DNA of 64,000 nt from Artocarpus heterophyllus. Its lineage: Eukaryota; Streptophyta; Magnoliopsida; Rosales; Moraceae. The position numbers and the translations under genes were made by a program. The first letter of the stretch is position 1. The number at the start of each line of letters is the position of its first letter. The notes beneath the pieces were generated by a model, which saw nothing but the letters and a program-made list of their open reading frames with translations, ran no database searches and was not told where the DNA came from. The DNA lies in contig CM046348.1 in assembly GCA_025403435.1 (NCBI GenBank), forward strand, positions 17,143,179 through 17,207,178, given 5' to 3'. Shown in pieces: positions 59,896 to 64,000 of this stretch.

Positions 59896-61445
59896 TGCCA
59901 CACCCCTAAGCCGAGGTAGTGATGTGACGATTTAATTTAATATAATTAATTAAAATTAAACTTAAACTCTAAGAATTATCTTTTATATTTAAGAATATTT
60001 TAGTAAAAATATTTAAATTTGTCATAAATGGAAATAATTTGAAATAAATTTAACATAATGTGATCAAAGGAATTTACTTAAATAGTCTCGAAATAACAGG
60101 AAATCAAACATCTACCATATACCATCTAGGTGCTACTAGACCGTACAGTACCCAAACATAAAAAAAATTACAATCAAACTGCAGTGCAACAAAATAAATT
60201 ATAGCATATGAATATAGTCTAATTATTACATGACTTGATAATAAAATAGAAAATCAACACAACTCATGTACACTACAAGTGATCTAGCAACAATTCAATC
60301 AATTGCATACTACAAACCTCTTAGGAGGAATAATATAAAAGACAAATGGAAAACTATGAGCGAAAGATTCAGTAGGACATTAAGTTTTAAAACAACATTA
60401 AAGAATAGTGCAAAATAATAAACAAAATGGTTTTATTTCAATTGAGGATTCTTACTGTATGCTTCATATGATTTTTGTCAAATCATAATTGAATAATTAC
60501 TTAAGGCAATGCTTAGAATGAACACCACCATTGTGGCTCGATCGAGGATTTGGGGCCTACCCCATAGGTTGTTCTTTGCATGATCTGAACTCTATGTAGC
60601 ACCATGCATTTAATGCATAACCAATCGAGGAATCTCATACCGATTGGGGTTTAAAAACTCTTCAAACACATTATCTCACTCAGTTGTGCTGATTTTGAAA
60701 ATATCTTTGCAAACATATTTTCAAAACATATGAAATTATCTTTAAAACATAGCACAGTTCTTAAAGCATTTAAGAATATAATTTATAGCCAAAACCCATT
60801 AAACAACATGGCTACAAAGAAAGGGCATATAGTCCTACCTCAATTTCTAATAACAAAGCACTTCTCGCAACTCCGTACCGAATTGATATACGTTAATTGC
60901 TTATAGATAGTGGCTAACCTTAGGAAAATCCTCAAATATCAACATGCATACTATAAGATCAAAGTATATATACAATTTGCATGTCATAAATGGTTTCTTA
61001 GTGACCTTATGCATTTTATATCCCACATTTGTACTTATGGTAATTAATCATTCTTTAAATAAAAAAGCAATCATTTGTGATCATTATAGTGGGTAAAACA
61101 CATTTAAAACATAATGGGGATCATAAGGGCTCGGGTTAGTTAAAATAGGGTTTCTAGGGCAGCATGGTTGACTGTGGTGCACTATAGGTAGCGGCCGACC
61201 ACACATCTTGATGGTGACACCGTGTTTCGCGCATCCAAACTCAAACTAAGATCAAACATTTCAAAATCCATTCTAAAGCATCCAAAACATGTTCTAATCA
61301 ATCTAAAACATTATATGAACTATAATAACTCATTTTATATACATGCATTAGTGTTTCATCATTCTCCGACACGTTTCCCATTTATTCTAAAAATAAGAAA
61401 AATAATTGTGAAAACATGTTGAATCTAAATTTGTGAAGTCTCACA
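59896..61445 (-). mobile_element. Gypsy 5' LTR
   Basis: The plus-strand start TGCCACACCCC at 59896 corresponds to the minus-strand LTR end, next to the primer-binding site. It pairs with 57392-58903 up to 61161; the rest has no partner because the 3' LTR is truncated. The far end is uncertain. At 61445 a CA is followed by catat, the same five bases that precede 57392, a possible target duplication. The LTR could instead continue toward 62000. Confidence 0.6.
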
Positions 61446-62762
61446 CATATCATGTATAACCATAGCTAGACATTTTTCTATCATTTCCAGGTGTCAAAAT
61501 CACCATTAAATTCTTAGTTTTTCATATTCATGAACACCTTGAACACCAATAGCTCCAAACAAAACCTGACCAACATAAACAATGAATCCTAGACCCAGTT
61601 GTACAAATTTAAAATTATAAAACAAAAAAGAAAATTTGAAATTCATGAAATAGGTTGATTCATACTATCTCTAACCTTAATTTGTTGAAAGTTTAGGTAT
61701 GGAGCTGGTGGGCTTAAAAATCGTTATTCTGGAATTTTTCTAAAGCAAATGGAGAGAGGAAAAGATAGAAAGGAGTGGAAAAGAGAGAGAGTGTGTGAGT
61801 AATTAAGAGTTTGAGTTAGGCTTAGCTTTTAGTCAGCATTAGGTGCGTAGTTTCATGGTGAAACCATGGCTGCACATGCTCTTCTGAGATGGTTTTTGTC
61901 TAGCACTTAGTTTTCATGTGAAAACTGATGGAAGTGATTTATGGGCCATTTTGGAATTTCAACAAGTATGGTGTCTTGGTTTAAATAATTAAAATAAGGG
62001 AAATTGATGCAACTAAAATGAAATCATAAATTAATAAATAAATAGCTAGGAATTTATTCACAAGAATATATAGTAATAGCTAAAAAATTAATTAAATGAA
62101 ATAAAATAAGTTGAAAAATCTAAAATGATTAATTGGTAATTAAATTTTAATTTAGCACATTAATCTCCATTTAGCACACGAATTTTAATTAGTTAATTTG
62201 TTCTACTCAATAATTTAGCTTTCAATTATTGGTGGAATTTTATTGTCAATAATTTGGCGTAAGAAGAAGGGCCCATGCCCTTCTGGGATGTATCCTAACC
62301 TTCAAGATCTGTGAAAGTTTTCCCTGACCACTAGTTTGAAGAAGTGCCTAGTCCTCTGCAGAGAAACAAAGTGATGGCTACCAATCTTGAATAGTCACTA
62401 CTCTCACCTATTGACTGGACTCTCAAGAGGACTTCCCATTGAAAGAAATGATGAAAGAAAAATGCAAAATGTTGTTGTTGAGATTGATTTATGCAATGCT
62501 GAGAGTCCTAAATGTTACTACCTAGGAAAGAACGTCCCATGCACACAAAATAAGTGTTTACCTATTGCTCTTTGATTTTTTTTTTTCTCTATTGCATCAA
62601 AAATATGATTTCCTACTTACCCTTAGTTTTTGATGTTCATCTAAAACTCATGTTTTCAACATACTATCAAAGTAAGACATTGTGAAGTTTCTAGTAGACC
62701 ATTTGTTTTGAAGTTTCACAATAATAGAATCTTCTAGATTTAATTTTTTTTAAGCAAATAGT
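61446..62762. other. AT-rich DNA, no gene recognised
   Basis: It may include more of the gypsy LTR on the left. The frame at 62387-62575 (plus, 62 codons) shows no known domain and no splice sites around it. Nothing else identified. Confidence 0.4.
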
Positions 62763-63180
62763 ACCTCAACGGGTTGGTCCTTGTAGTGCCTATTTTTAAG
62801 AGATAATTTCTTGCAAGATAATTCCTTGCAACACCTCTCTTGATGTATAGCTTCTCATGGTTCCCCCCTTAATTGGAAACCTTAACGTAGACCTACTTTA
62901 TCAGGTATATCCTCATAGAGGCCTGCCTCCAAAGGTTGCTCGTTGCAGTATCCCGCTTGTTGGCAAGCTCCATGTAGAGCTCCCTTCGCCTAATTGCTCT
63001 TCGTAGTGCCGGCTTCCAAGGGTAGCTTTCTTCTAGCACCCCATTCATTGAGAACTTAATATAGAGCCTCCCTCGTCTTGTAGCTCCTTGCATTACCCAC
63101 CTTTAAGCATTCTCCTATGTTGGATAGTTCCATTTAGAGCTCACCTTGCTGGGTAGCTCCCCACAACACTCGCCCTTTCC
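62763..63180. repeat. Degenerate tandem array, unit about 75-87 bp (GTAGAGCTCCCTT-like)
   Basis: Units start at about 62887, 62974, 63061 and 63134, each with a variant of gtagagctcccttcgcc, then gctcttcgtagtgcc and a ccggcttccaagg block. A weaker unit is near 62763. The units are strongly diverged, so the array is old. It is GC-richer than its surroundings. Confidence 0.65.
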
Positions 63181-63182
63181 TT

Positions 63183-63475
63183 GAAGTCAGAACTCATTCT
63201 AATGGAAGTCTTTGGGATCCTTCACCTTACATAGCTCATTATCCTCATGAAGTCAGAACTCATTCTAACTAGGATTGTATAACTCATTACTCACTGGAGT
63301 TGGATCTCATTTCAACATGGATCACATCACTTTCCTTCTCCTTGAAGTCAAAACTCATTCTATGGAATCCATCTTGGATTCCTCAACTTACATAGCTCAT
63401 TGTCCTCTTGATGAAAACAACTCATTACAATGATGATTACATCTGGCTATTTTTTTAAAGCCTAAACTCATTCTG
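63183..63475. repeat. Degenerate repeat with gaagtcagaactcattct units
   Basis: The 18-base word begins at 63183, 63249, 63344 and, altered, about 63458. Between copies, tacatagctcatt and cctcatgaag also recur. Spacing is irregular (66-114 bp). It directly follows the previous array. Confidence 0.7.
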
Positions 63476-63839
63476 GTAGGGGTGGCATTGAGCCACGACG
63501 CTAGGATTTTGAATCACTATATCCATCTACAGATTAAGAAGAGATAGCTCATCATTTTTGTCTAGGAAATCTTTACCAACCCTCTTAGAGGTGTGGCAAG
63601 GGGCCGCACCTCTTCTAGGATGATGAGTTATTCTTGTCGGCATGATATTAAGCATTAAACGAAACAAAGTTGAAATAGACAAAAGACGGTGGCATTACAA
63701 GAATGATTTTCAAGCAAAAACCATGAGGCCAATTACAAATCATCCAATATATAAGTGTGATATGAAATAGTCAAGACCTTTTATTTTGAAAAAAAAAAAA
63801 ATAAAGTACTAAACACTATACTTTAAATATTAAAGAGGC

Positions 63840-64000
63840 CTACACTATAGCCGGGCTCTTATCGTCATCACCATGTGCCTTATCACTTTCCCTATTAACA
63901 TTAGCACCATCGGTTGGAGCCTTAAGGGGAATTAAAGTACTTTGAGCTTTCTTAACAACTTTTACGTCCATCGTAGCCACAATATTAATGGTCTCATCTC
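63840..64000 (-). CDS. Open frame running off the window edge, unidentified
   Basis: On the minus strand the frame is open from the window edge to a stop at 63842-63840, about 53 codons. It includes MDVKVVKKAQSTLIPL and ends in a hydrophilic, acidic tail (NRESDKAHGDDDKSPAIV). I recognise no domain. It may be the C-terminus of a gene or transposon protein whose main part lies beyond 64000, or a chance frame. Confidence 0.3.
   Translation of the reverse strand, partial: DETINIVATMDVKVVKKAQSTLIPLKAPTDGANVNRESDKAHGDDDKSPAIV

Noticed and set aside
1..64000. tRNA genes, riboswitches, bacterial-type terminators or operons
   Set aside because: None seen. No cloverleaf with conserved A and B box words was found by eye, and the genes are intron-containing nuclear genes.

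Overview
The window is nuclear DNA from a flowering plant, most likely a eudicot. It is AT-rich, has intron-split genes with GT-AG junctions, many LTR retrotransposon remnants and MITE-like elements, and a decayed plastid 23S rRNA fragment. I cannot name the species. Three plant genes can be modelled exon by exon: a fimbrin of the FIM5 type (+, 14951-19828), an EDM2-like PHD/methyltransferase-fold chromatin regulator (+, 34077-41667), and a TBC-domain Rab-GAP (-, 45768-42676). The last carries a one-base frameshift in its first exon as given here.

Layout. 1-3580: the 3' end of a decayed Ty1/copia element (RT, RNase H) with its 3' LTR. 3581-14000: gene-free, with a palindromic element, a 2.7 kb LTR-like repeat that carries the 23S fragment, a 3.1 kb solo gypsy LTR and several MITE-like elements. 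14000-19830: fimbrin and its leader. 20276-32370: a TE-filled spacer holding two TIR elements, a BTB gene fragment, a copia LTR interrupted by a SIRE-like copia element, and a second copy of the 2.7 kb LTR family seated in the end of that copia pol. 32370-41667: EDM2-like gene with leader. 41668-45768: TBC gene, convergent with EDM2. 46300-56500: repeats only, including a 1 kb foldback element, a second MITE pair and a MULE-like element with a GC-rich core. 56560-62000: remnants of a minus-strand gypsy element beside a copia LTR. 62000-64000: degenerate tandem repeats and an open frame running off the edge.

The three genes do not form an operon or pathway. Fimbrin bundles actin, EDM2 acts on chromatin and transcripts of genes holding heterochromatin, and TBC proteins switch off Rab GTPases. 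Fimbrin next to EDM2 also occurs in Arabidopsis (FIM4 and EDM2, At5g55400/At5g55390, from memory), so this looks like conserved synteny with about 14 kb of transposons between the two genes. I saw no convincing undescribed biological system. The points most worth checking are the synteny, the rRNA fragment inside an LTR, the TBC frameshift, a GC-AG intron in EDM2, leader repeats upstream of the EDM2 start, and the recurring MITE cluster.
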